From NCBI GenBank assembly GCA_964466455.1, contig CAYXNL010000065.1, positions 1-11,784 of the forward strand: a stretch of DNA of 11,784 nucleotides, in the 5' to 3' direction. Below the pieces are notes generated by a model. That model did not search any database and was not told the DNA's origin. It saw only the letters and a list, made by a program, of their open reading frames with translations. Below, piece after piece: positions 5,644 through 11,784 of this stretch (positions are counted from its first letter, which is position 1; every line of letters begins with the position of its first letter). Origin of the DNA: S010-25 sp964466455. GTDB lineage: Bacteria; Pseudomonadota; Gammaproteobacteria; SZUA-229. Position numbers and translations under genes: made by a program.

Positions 5644-6612
5644 TTAGCGTGGCAGGTAATACTGAGGATTAACAGGTTTTCCATTTTTACGAATTTCAAA
5701 GTGCGTGCGTGGCTGACCGCTCCCCTTTCGCCCCATTTCAGCTATTTGCTGTCCGGCTTTTACCCATTGTCCCTCATGTACCAGTAGTTTATGGTTATAG
5801 GCATAGGCACTGAGAAAATGGTCATTATGTTTAATGATTACCAGATTACCATAACTGATCAGGCCATTGCCGCTATAAACAACTTTACCAGCTGCCGCCG
5901 CATTGATCCGTTCTCCCAGCCTGCCAGCAATATCAATACCCCTGGCACCCAGCTTATCGCGTTGGTAGCGCCTCATCACCTTGCCCTTTACCGGCCATCG
6001 CCAATGTATGGTTGTCGGCCATTTGTGTGCGGATACTACAACCGGCGGAGTTGACGATCTAGCTGTCCTTGTCTGCTCAGGTCTGACTCGTTGATAATGA
6101 CTGCTCGAGCGGGCAACTCCATGCTGCTGCGCCTCTGCCGATGGCTTCAGCCGCAGAATCTGCCCGGGTATGAGTTCATAGGGCTTTTTCAGGTGGTTTA
6201 ATCGCGCCAGTTTCGCTACGCTAAGATGATAGTTTTTTGATAGTGCGTAAAGGGTATCACCCGATTTAACTCTGATTTCCAACGGGCTGGTTTCCAGTGG
6301 AATTTTCGTTACAGGCTCTGGTGTGATTACTGTGGTAGTAACCGACTGCTTTGATTGTTGGTGTTGATAATTCCGTGGTTTTCCGATATGAAGGCGTTGA
6401 CCGGGACGAATCAGAAACGGTTTGTCTATATTATTCCAGCGCGCCAGAGCAACAGGGTCGAGTTCATAATGCCAGGCAATAGAATATACCGTATCACCAC
6501 GTTGCACTGTATAATCATTCGGGTTCCATCGTTCTATATCTGTGGCACAGGCTTGCAGCAGCAATAAAACCATCACCGTAATGAACCGAAATGGAAATTT
6601 TAGTTTTAGCAT
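5644..6612 (-). CDS. nlpD: NlpD-type lipoprotein: two LysM domains and a degenerate LytM (M23) domain
   Basis: Outer-membrane lipoprotein related to the E. coli amidase activator NlpD. From the chosen ATG the 322-residue protein has a signal peptide with lipobox LLQAC (Cys22; Ala at +2, compatible with outer-membrane sorting). LysM domains lie at about 33-76 and 112-155, followed by a Thr/Ser/Pro-rich linker and an M23 fold at about 205-320. The M23 metal site is degenerate: the first His of HxGxD is Ala223 (Asp227 remains), and the first His of HxH is Arg302 (His304 remains). This matches NlpD, which regulates AmiC rather than cutting peptidoglycan. E. coli NlpD has a single LysM. Start choice: the lipoprotein signal begins well at 6612, but the nearest GGAGG (6643-6639) is 26 nt upstream, so GTG at 6624 is an alternative. 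Position next to rpoS is the conserved order. Confidence 0.93.
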   Translation of the reverse strand: MLKLKFPFRFITVMVLLLLQACATDIERWNPNDYTVQRGDTVYSIAWHYELDPVALARWNNIDKPFLIRPGQRLHIGKPRNYQHQQSKQSVTTTVITPEPVTKIPLETSPLEIRVKSGDTLYALSKNYHLSVAKLARLNHLKKPYELIPGQILRLKPSAEAQQHGVARSSSHYQRVRPEQTRTARSSTPPVVVSAHKWPTTIHWRWPVKGKVMRRYQRDKLGARGIDIAGRLGERINAAAAGKVVYSGNGLISYGNLVIIKHNDHFLSAYAYNHKLLVHEGQWVKAGQQIAEMGRKGSGQPRTHFEIRKNGKPVNPQYYLPR

Positions 6613-6656
6613 ACATGCAGACACGACCAGTTTAAACGCCTCCGGCAAATATACCG

Positions 6657-7226
6657 TTAATGTAAGTAGATAACCAATGCAATAATAATGACAGTTAGCC
6701 AGCCCAGCCATTCTATATATTTACGCACAACGGGTTCCAACGTTGGTCCTGCCCACGCCATTAGCAGTGATACCATAAAAAATTGTGACGCGCGGCCAAT
6801 TAATGCCGCCAGAATAAAGGAACCTATCGGCATTGCCAGCGCACCGGCAGACAAGGTAAATAGTTTAAACGGAATTGGTGAAAAACCGGCCACAGCCACT
6901 GCCCAGAACCCCCATTCGCCAAACCATTGCCGTGCTTCCATATACTTGTCCCAATAACCCACATGATGAATAAGTGGTTCTATCGCGGCAATGGCAAAGT
7001 AGCCCAGATAATAGCCGACAACACCCCCCAGAACCGACATAACGGTAGCAATGCTTGCAATGCGTACCGCTTTTGAAGGTCTGGCCACAGCCATCGGTGC
7101 TACCATAAGGGCGGTAGGCACGGGGAAAAAAATAGATTCAAAAGCACTGACCACCACCAGGTAACGCTCGGCGTACGGATGCGCCGCCCAGGCCATCATT
7201 TTTGAGTATAATCTGGAAAATATCAT
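6657..7226 (-). CDS. YqaA-family (DedA-like/SNARE-associated) inner-membrane protein
   Basis: A 189-residue, strongly hydrophobic protein of the YqaA/DedA-like superfamily. Signs are the early re-entrant-like segment ERYLVVVSAFESIFFPVPTALM (about 20-41), the glycine-rich helix SVLGGVVGYYLGYF (about 64-77), the conserved GFSPIPFKLFTLSAGALAMP segment (about 113-132) and a final membrane helix ending at the C-terminus. DedA-type proteins are linked to phospholipid flipping and membrane homeostasis; the exact substrate of YqaA members is not established. The start codon overlaps the pcm stop (ATGA), and a good GGAGAGG lies inside the end of pcm, which implies translational coupling. Genes of this type often sit between pcm and nlpD in gammaproteobacteria. 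Confidence 0.85.
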   Translation of the reverse strand: MIFSRLYSKMMAWAAHPYAERYLVVVSAFESIFFPVPTALMVAPMAVARPSKAVRIASIATVMSVLGGVVGYYLGYFAIAAIEPLIHHVGYWDKYMEARQWFGEWGFWAVAVAGFSPIPFKLFTLSAGALAMPIGSFILAALIGRASQFFMVSLLMAWAGPTLEPVVRKYIEWLGWLTVIIIALVIYLH

Positions 7227-7861
7227 CGTACCTCTCCATCCAGTAGCGGCACAAAATTTGCCATTTCCAGATCCTGTTCTTTAACTGTGTCCTGATTTCT
7301 GACAAATAGTTTCAATTGCTGTTGCCCGCCAACACAACCGACAGGGATAACCATTCGGCCACCAACAGCAAGCTGTTCCAGCAATGACGGTGGCACCTGT
7401 TCAGGCGCGGCGGTCACCATAATTGCCGGATAGGGTGCTTTTGGTGGCCAGCCCCAGGCACCATCACTGTGTTTGGAAAATACGTTTAATAGACCCAGTT
7501 GGCGATGTGCATCACGTGCTTTCTGTAACAGCGCACTAATGCGCTCAACGGTATAAACCTTGGCAACCAGACGTGACAATATCGCAGACTGATAACCGGA
7601 GCCAGTGCCCACTTCAAGCACAACATCCGGTATCCCGGCAGCTAACAGAACTTCTGTCATACGTGCAACCGTATAGGGCTGTGAAATGGTCTGCCCGTGA
7701 CCAATCGGCAACGCCGTGTCTTCATAGGCACGGTGCGCCATCGCTTCATCCACAAAAATATGCCGTGGCGTGGTACGGATAACTTCCAGAACACGCTCAT
7801 TACGAATACCTTTTTCGCGCAAACGCACCACCAGACGATCACGTGTGCGCTGGGATGTCAT
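7223..7861 (-). CDS. pcm: Protein-L-isoaspartate O-methyltransferase
   Basis: SAM-dependent repair enzyme that methylates L-isoaspartyl residues in damaged proteins (cytoplasmic, stationary-phase maintenance). The 212-residue protein has the family motifs in order: FVDEA (36-40), the substrate-loop motif GQTISQPY (56-63), SAM motif I VLEVGTGSGYQ (81-91), and the later VTAAPEQVP and GGRMVIPVG segments. I start at the ATG at 7861 because the protein then matches the usual N-terminus and length (E. coli Pcm 208 aa), and AGGG lies 8 nt upstream. A longer start at 7891 adds ten unremarkable residues. It follows surE and overlaps the yqaA-type gene by 4 bp. Confidence 0.95.
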   Translation of the reverse strand: MTSQRTRDRLVVRLREKGIRNERVLEVIRTTPRHIFVDEAMAHRAYEDTALPIGHGQTISQPYTVARMTEVLLAAGIPDVVLEVGTGSGYQSAILSRLVAKVYTVERISALLQKARDAHRQLGLLNVFSKHSDGAWGWPPKAPYPAIMVTAAPEQVPPSLLEQLAVGGRMVIPVGCVGGQQQLKLFVRNQDTVKEQDLEMANFVPLLDGEVR

Positions 7862-7939
7862 GCCTATACCCTGTATATTTCTGTTCAACATCTATACACT
7901 GACCGATTTAATTTATGTATGGGTATAAACAAGCCCGAG

Positions 7940-8707
7940 TTACCTGGTGTCAGCATCAGGAAGTGAAGCTGGCAACCATGATTTAATCTGCGGCAGGCTA
8001 TCATAGCGTGTTAAATCTATCTGCAAAGGGGTTACTGAAATATAGTGATTTTTAACCGCATAAAAATCGGTACCCTCACCAGCGTCCTGTGCTGCACCCG
8101 GTGGCCCAACCCAGTACATAGGGTCACCACGCGGATCATCCTGCTTGATAACCCCCTCCGACTGGTGTCGATTACCAAGACGTGTGGCCTGAAAACCCTG
8201 TATAGCAGACCAGGGGATATCCGGTACATTTACATTTAGAATAGTGTAATTTGCAAAGGAAGTCTGGCGCATATTTTCAAGCAGTATCAGCACGGCTCTG
8301 GCCGCCGTATCATAATGCACTGGCTGGTAACTATTCATTGATACAGCAATCGCTGGCAACCCCAGATGCCGGCCTTCTATCGCCGCTGCAACCGTACCGG
8401 AATAGAGAACATCATCCCCCATGTTGGTACCGGCATTTATCCCGGAAACAACAATATCCGGTTCAGTTTTCAACAGCCCGGTCAGTGCAAGGTGAACGCT
8501 ATCTGTCGGCGTACCATCAATGTAATAAGCATTTTTTTTATATTCAACGGCGCGCAGACCCCGTTCAAGGGTTAGTGAGCTACTGGCACCACTACAGTTA
8601 CGCTCCGGCGCAACAATAGATACTGGATATTGTGCGACCAGCGCATCGGCCAGCACACAAATACCCGGCGCACGATAACCATCGTCATTAGTTACTAAAA
8701 TATGCAA
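7940..8707 (-). CDS. surE: 5'/3'-nucleotidase SurE
   Basis: Metal-dependent nucleoside monophosphate phosphatase (also acts on polyphosphate in some species) associated with stationary-phase survival. The 255-residue protein opens with the diagnostic MHILVTNDDG (metal ligands Asp8, Asp9), followed by APERNCSGASSSLT (Ser39), SGINAGTNMGDDVLYSGTVAAAIEGR (Asn91 region) and the C-terminal DPRGDPMYWVGPPG loop. The start codon is TTG (8707-8705). No in-frame ATG or GTG exists between it and an in-frame TAG at 8745-8743, which is also the lolD stop codon. An out-of-frame ATG lies 13 bases upstream. No clear Shine-Dalgarno is visible, so translation may depend on coupling to lolD, which ends 35 bp upstream. 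Confidence 0.95.
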   Translation of the reverse strand: MHILVTNDDGYRAPGICVLADALVAQYPVSIVAPERNCSGASSSLTLERGLRAVEYKKNAYYIDGTPTDSVHLALTGLLKTEPDIVVSGINAGTNMGDDVLYSGTVAAAIEGRHLGLPAIAVSMNSYQPVHYDTAARAVLILLENMRQTSFANYTILNVNVPDIPWSAIQGFQATRLGNRHQSEGVIKQDDPRGDPMYWVGPPGAAQDAGEGTDFYAVKNHYISVTPLQIDLTRYDSLPQIKSWLPASLPDADTR

Positions 8708-8742
8708 AAAGAATCATCTATTATTTTTTCGAATTCGATATT

Positions 8743-9456
8743 CTACCCTGTTTTTAATAACATACTATCATTTAGCGTGTAAATCGTATCCATACGGTCA
8801 GCAATTTCATGGTCGTGAGTCACAATAATCAGCGCTGTATGAAATTCCCTGTTGAGCCGCATAATCAACTCAATTGCCTGCTCGGCACTTTTTCGATCCA
8901 GATTGCCCGTTGGTTCATCGGCAAACACACAATCAGGCTGATGAATTACCGCTCGTAGAATGGCCACGCGTTGTCGTTCACCACCGGATAGTTCACTCGG
9001 TTTATGATGCATACGATCACCCAGACCAACCTCATTTAAAATATCCGCCGCCTTTTCTGCCGCAATAGATGCTTTTTCCCCGGCAATCAGTAATGGCATG
9101 GCAACATTCTCCTGAGCGGTAAATTCAGCCAGCAGATGATGAAACTGGTAAATAAAACCAAAATACTGATTTCGAACCTTACTGCGTTTTATTTCATTTA
9201 AGGTCTCAATATTCATACCGTTTAATAGCACCTTACCCGTAGAGGCATCATCCAGCCCGCCCAGAAGATTCAGTAATGTGGTTTTACCCGAACCCGACGT
9301 ACCAATAATGGCAATGGTATCACTGGTGTGAATACTGAAACTAATATCTTTCAGGACATGTAATTTATGCCCGTTACCATTAGCATAAAATTTTCCCAGT
9401 GACTGGGATTCCAGCGTAAATGATGGTACGACAGATGATGGTGCAACAGATGACAT
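8743..9456 (-). CDS. lolD: Lipoprotein-releasing ABC transporter ATP-binding subunit LolD
   Basis: ATPase of the inner-membrane complex that extracts outer-membrane lipoproteins and hands them to LolA. All ABC motifs are intact in the 237 residues: Walker A GTSGSGKTT (52-60), Q-loop YQFHHLL (103-109, the segment that distinguishes LolD-type from MacB-type transporters), signature LSGGERQRV (156-164), Walker B CVFADEP (176-182) and H-loop THD (213-215). The start follows the permease stop by 3 bp, so the two are co-translated. The N-terminus carries an in-frame 15-bp duplication that encodes SSVAP then SSVVP. The usual LolD core begins around residue 13, so this is an added tail. surE follows 35 bp later. 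Confidence 0.95.
   Translation of the reverse strand: MSSVAPSSVVPSFTLESQSLGKFYANGNGHKLHVLKDISFSIHTSDTIAIIGTSGSGKTTLLNLLGGLDDASTGKVLLNGMNIETLNEIKRSKVRNQYFGFIYQFHHLLAEFTAQENVAMPLLIAGEKASIAAEKAADILNEVGLGDRMHHKPSELSGGERQRVAILRAVIHQPDCVFADEPTGNLDRKSAEQAIELIMRLNREFHTALIIVTHDHEIADRMDTIYTLNDSMLLKTG
9424..9453 (-). repeat. 15-bp in-frame tandem duplication at the lolD N-terminus
   Basis: TGGTACGACAGATGA (9424-9438) and TGGTGCAACAGATGA (9439-9453) differ at 2 of 15 positions. On the coding strand they read SSVAP and SSVVP, residues 2-11 of LolD. The unit length is a multiple of three, so the frame is kept. A third partial unit (TCATTT on the coding strand) follows. Confidence 0.8.
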
Positions 9457-9459
9457 AGA

Positions 9460-10707
9460 TTACTCGTAACGCAGTGCCTGTGCCGGTAATGTTCTCGATG
9501 CCCGCCATGCTGGAAAAATAGTGGCAAGAATGGTCACACCAAAAGCACATAGTGCGTAGGTAAGGACTTCATGGAAACGTACATCAGCCGTAATAACGCT
9601 GATGTAATACACATTTTCCGGTAAAAAATTAGTGTGGAACAAACGTTCTATCCAGGAGACAATTTCAAAAACATTCAGCGCGGTTGGCACCCCCAGGGCG
9701 ACCCCGATGAGTGTTCCGAACAAACCAATAAAGGCACCCTGAACCATAAAAATAAGCATAATACTGCCGGGAGTCATTCCCATGGCACGTAAAATGGCAA
9801 TATCAGGCTCCTTATCGGTTACCGACATCATTAAAGTAGAAACAATATTTAATGCCGCCACTGAAATAATCATTAACAGAATAATAAACATCACCGTTTT
9901 TTCTGTTTTTAATGCACGGAAAAAATTACGGTGCTGTTTGGTCCAGTCACGCACCCAGTAATCAGGTCCGAAGGCTTTTTCAATATCAAGTGAAATGCGG
10001 GGTGCTTCAAACAGGTTGTCCAGTTTCAGGCGCACGCCATTTACCTTATTATGCAAACGGAACAGTTTCGCCGCATCCGTCATATTAATATAGGCCATAG
10101 CACTGTCAAATTCGTGCATACCCACTTCAAACACGCCGACAACACGAAAACGCCGTAATCTCGGCATTACCCCTACCGCAGTAACATTTGCCTGCGGGGT
10201 AATTACCGTAACCGGGTCACCCTTGTGCAACCCCAGGGTATTAGCCAGCTCATGACCAAGAACAATACCGTACTCACCCGCTTTCAAATTGCGTAAACTA
10301 CCCGAGATCATTTTACTGGCAACCGTTGAAACCCGTTCCTCATCAGCAGGAATAATCCCGCGAATAATCGACCCGCTCACCCGACGCCCGTTCGTTAACA
10401 TAACTTCTTTACTAATATACGGCGCAGCCGCAACAACGTCTTTATTTTTTTCGACCTTTGCCATTACTGATGGCCAGTCGCCCAGCAAACCATCATAGCC
10501 GGTGATAGTCGCATCAGAAGTCATACTCAGGGTACGAGTGCGTAGCTCGTCTCCGAAGCCATTCATTACGGACAAAACAACGATTAATGCAAACACACCC
10601 AGTGCAACACCGGCAATTGAAATAAATGCAATAAAAGAGACGAATTGATTCTTACGTTTTGCACGGATATAACGCAAACCGATAAACAGTTCTTTTGGTT
10701 GAAACAT
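9460..10707 (-). CDS. lolC: Lipoprotein-releasing ABC transporter permease, LolC/LolE family
   Basis: Membrane subunit of the Lol export complex. From the chosen ATG (MFQPKELFIGLRYIRAKR, nearly the LolC opening) the protein has 415 residues. It shows the family topology: one helix at about 22-51, a large periplasmic domain, then helices near 273-295, 318-345 and 383-400. LolC-like features include ALRAMG-type coupling-region sequence (DIAILRAMGMTPGSIM), MVQGAFIGLFGTLIGV and the PAQALRYE terminus. The ATG at 10800 would add 31 residues that are not typical of the family, contain no membrane sequence and span a 16-bp tandem duplication, so I reject it; neither start has a strong Shine-Dalgarno. 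Only one permease accompanies lolD, so a homodimer (LolF-like) is possible, or a second permease lies elsewhere. Confidence 0.92.
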   Translation of the reverse strand: MFQPKELFIGLRYIRAKRKNQFVSFIAFISIAGVALGVFALIVVLSVMNGFGDELRTRTLSMTSDATITGYDGLLGDWPSVMAKVEKNKDVVAAAPYISKEVMLTNGRRVSGSIIRGIIPADEERVSTVASKMISGSLRNLKAGEYGIVLGHELANTLGLHKGDPVTVITPQANVTAVGVMPRLRRFRVVGVFEVGMHEFDSAMAYINMTDAAKLFRLHNKVNGVRLKLDNLFEAPRISLDIEKAFGPDYWVRDWTKQHRNFFRALKTEKTVMFIILLMIISVAALNIVSTLMMSVTDKEPDIAILRAMGMTPGSIMLIFMVQGAFIGLFGTLIGVALGVPTALNVFEIVSWIERLFHTNFLPENVYYISVITADVRFHEVLTYALCAFGVTILATIFPAWRASRTLPAQALRYE

Positions 10708-10726
10708 GAAAATAAAGGTATCCGGC

Positions 10727-10758
10727 CGCAGTAATCGTTGAACGCAGTAATCATTCAA
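10727..10758. repeat. 16-bp tandem duplication upstream of the Lol permease
   Basis: CGCAGTAATCGTTGAA (10727-10742) is followed by CGCAGTAATCATTCAA (10743-10758), 14 of 16 identical. It sits in the 117-bp spacer between the lipoprotein gene and the permease start, within the rejected N-terminal extension. Confidence 0.8.
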
Positions 10759-10824
10759 TGAGTTATAAACAGAACAGCCGTAGCAATCCGCCGTTACCAT
10801 GGATCTTTCTGTTTATATACTCAT

Positions 10825-11466
10825 CTATTTTTTAATAATAACACCCTGTTCGGCAAGTTTGTGAATAACCAGTTTGGTTAGATCGACAATAATTTCATCA
10901 ACCGATTCTGGTGAAAAGCTTCGGCTGCGCGCGGACCATACCAGTTTTGCTGTTTTCGCATCATACAGATTTGTTTCCAGAGTCACTATCTTGTGCGTAG
11001 TAAAATAACCAGGACTATGAATGTAACTGTTTACGTATGGATAGTAACTGTACAGACCACCATAATATCCGTTACTATAAACTGACACGTGATTCATTGA
11101 TGGACGATACACCTCCTCCTCATCAACAGCCAGCAGATGGGTTACCAGTACTGCATCAACACCCTTCCCTTTAATTACTTTTGTAATGGATTTCCGGTCA
11201 ATTTTGCTAGCATCCTGAAGAAGTTTATAACTGGGCACTGCAGTCACGCCAATCGCTTTCAGTTCTTTAACTAGATTCGTTTCATAAAGACGTCGGTTCT
11301 GTTCACTATTGCCAATACCGATAACCAGTATATTATGGTAACTTTTATGATTATCCGGATCATGCCACACTCCTGTCAATTTTGTATTGGCACAGGCAGA
11401 CAACAGGGTAATGGCAAGAATAGTCAGTAAACTGAATGGCATTACCCGGTTACGGAAAATAAACAT
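10825..11466 (-). CDS. DUF4136-like lipoprotein of unknown function
   Basis: A 213-residue predicted lipoprotein. The signal peptide MFIFRNRVMPFSLLTILAIT is followed by the lipobox LLSAC with Cys25; Ala at +2 is compatible with outer-membrane sorting. The body has the pattern WHDPDNHKSYHNILVIGI near the N-terminus, a region VDAVLVTHL (103-111), and a C-terminal LETNLYDAKTAKLVWSARSRSF block. This recalls DUF4136-type lipoproteins, an assignment I hold only moderately. A tyrosine-rich insert lies at about 130-154. The ATG at 11466 is supported by GGGAG 7 nt upstream. The gene is 117 bp upstream of the Lol transporter genes and is a likely cargo of that transporter. No function is assigned. Confidence 0.8.
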   Translation of the reverse strand: MFIFRNRVMPFSLLTILAITLLSACANTKLTGVWHDPDNHKSYHNILVIGIGNSEQNRRLYETNLVKELKAIGVTAVPSYKLLQDASKIDRKSITKVIKGKGVDAVLVTHLLAVDEEEVYRPSMNHVSVYSNGYYGGLYSYYPYVNSYIHSPGYFTTHKIVTLETNLYDAKTAKLVWSARSRSFSPESVDEIIVDLTKLVIHKLAEQGVIIKK

Positions 11467-11494
11467 AAAACAACTCCCTGGTTAACTCTCTGAT

Positions 11495-11523
11495 AATATA
11501 GATAAGACACCCGAATGAATCAG
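11495..11523 (-). promoter_or_regulatory. Weak candidate promoter for the lipoprotein gene
   Basis: On the minus strand TATATT (11500-11495), a 5/6 match to the -10 consensus, follows CTGATT (11523-11518), a 3/6 match to the -35, with 17 bp between. It lies 28 bp before the lipoprotein ATG and could also serve the downstream lol-surE genes. The poor -35 keeps confidence low. Confidence 0.3.
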
Positions 11524-11655
11524 ACCCCTTGATTGACAGTCATATCATACCATATCAATAACGCAATCATTATCCCGGGCACTAAATAAACAGCAAACAA
11601 ATACGCTATTTTCTCTGCGGCGCATAACCATAGTCTCATCCCTTATTATCTGGTA

Positions 11656-11688
11656 TTTCTGGATAATTTCTGAATAACTTATGAATAA
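11656..11688 (+). promoter_or_regulatory. Three 11-bp direct repeats, probable response-regulator binding site
   Basis: TTTCTGGATAA (11656-11666), TTTCTGAATAA (11667-11677) and CTTATGAATAA (11678-11688) are head to tail. They can be read as 7-bp boxes CTGGATA, CTGAATA, ATGAATA separated by 4-bp AT-rich spacers, with a further CTGGTAT at 11650-11656. Direct repeats with 11-bp pitch on one DNA face are the known site architecture of OmpR/PhoB-family regulators. The sequence is not the Pho box itself. Confidence 0.5.
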
Positions 11689-11710
11689 ACAGCAGGATTC
11701 TCCGTCTAAT
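11681..11710 (+). promoter_or_regulatory. Candidate promoter of the Tat-substrate gene
   Basis: TCTAAT (11705-11710) is a 5/6 match to the -10 box, and the -35 position is occupied by the last 11-bp repeat (ATGAAT, 11681-11686, 3/6, 18-bp spacing). A good -10 with a poor -35 covered by activator-like repeats fits an activator-dependent promoter. Confidence 0.35.
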
Positions 11711-11744
11711 AGCCAAATTAATAATTTTTGAGGAGAACTTATTT

Positions 11745-11784
11745 ATGTCTATATCCAGACGTGAATTTTTGCAGTTGATGAGCC
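11745..11784 (+). CDS. Tat-exported protein, N-terminal fragment (possibly SoxB-like)
   Basis: The ATG at 11745 is preceded by AGGAG with 9 nt spacing and opens MSISRREFLQLMS before the window ends. SRREFLQ is a near-perfect twin-arginine motif (S/T-R-R-x-F-L-K/Q), so the product is exported folded to the periplasm, usually with a cofactor. Many SoxB thiosulfohydrolases begin in a very similar way, and phosphatases and molybdopterin enzymes can also do so. With 13 residues the family cannot be fixed. It is divergent from the lipoprotein gene. Confidence 0.75.
   Translation, partial: MSISRREFLQLMS

Noticed and set aside
10708..10800. Longer N-terminus for the Lol permease from the ATG at 10800
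   Set aside because: The added 31 residues are not typical of LolC/E, hold no membrane segment, and cross a tandem duplication. The family N-terminus starts at 10707.
11533..11561. Perfect -35 TTGACA upstream of the Tat-substrate gene
   Set aside because: The sequence at 16-18 bp spacing (around CAATAA) is a poor -10, so the candidate nearer the gene is preferred.

Overview
The window reads as ordinary chromosome from a gammaproteobacterium of moderate GC (mid-40s % by eye). The main support is the surE-pcm-yqaA-nlpD-rpoS block, a gammaproteobacterial hallmark, together with gammaproteobacterial-looking GyrA, Hom and ThrC. A Tat-signal protein begins at the right edge. Its first residues (MSISRREFLQLMS) resemble the start of the thiosulfohydrolase SoxB, so a sulfur oxidiser is possible but not shown. 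Two runs of exactly 100 N (3373-3472 and 4894-4993) are scaffold gaps of unknown true size.

Layout. The first 14 codons of gyrA lie on the minus strand at 1-43. A 447-base gap then separates gyrA from thrC (+). thrC converges on hom (-), and the two stop codons overlap inside a small hairpin. hom diverges from a Mth938/NDUFAF3-like protein gene (+) across a spacer with a 14-bp tandem repeat and the first scaffold gap. That gene converges on rpoS, with a strong terminator hairpin and a 16-bp tandem repeat between them. From 4034 to 11466 everything is on the minus strand. In transcription order it is: a DUF4136-like lipoprotein, a LolC/E-type permease, lolD, surE, pcm, a YqaA-type membrane protein gene, nlpD and rpoS. 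A divergent, truncated Tat-substrate gene starts at 11745.

How the genes fit together. Hom and ThrC catalyse steps of threonine synthesis (Hom also feeds methionine). The permease and LolD form a lipoprotein-release ABC transporter, and two likely cargos (the DUF4136-like protein and NlpD) are encoded in the same block. SurE, Pcm and RpoS are stationary-phase and stress functions. NlpD is an envelope LysM/LytM factor that controls cell-separation amidases.

The most unusual property is not a gene system. It is a recurring pattern of short tandem duplications (units of 11-16 bp, 2-3 copies) at or near gene boundaries: 309-334, 3331-3372, 3987-4034, 9424-9453, 10727-10758 and 11656-11688. One scaffold gap directly abuts such an array. 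The last array has the 7+4 bp architecture of OmpR/PhoB-family binding sites and overlaps a plausible -35 region. I found no CRISPR array, insertion sequence, tRNA, rRNA or defence system.
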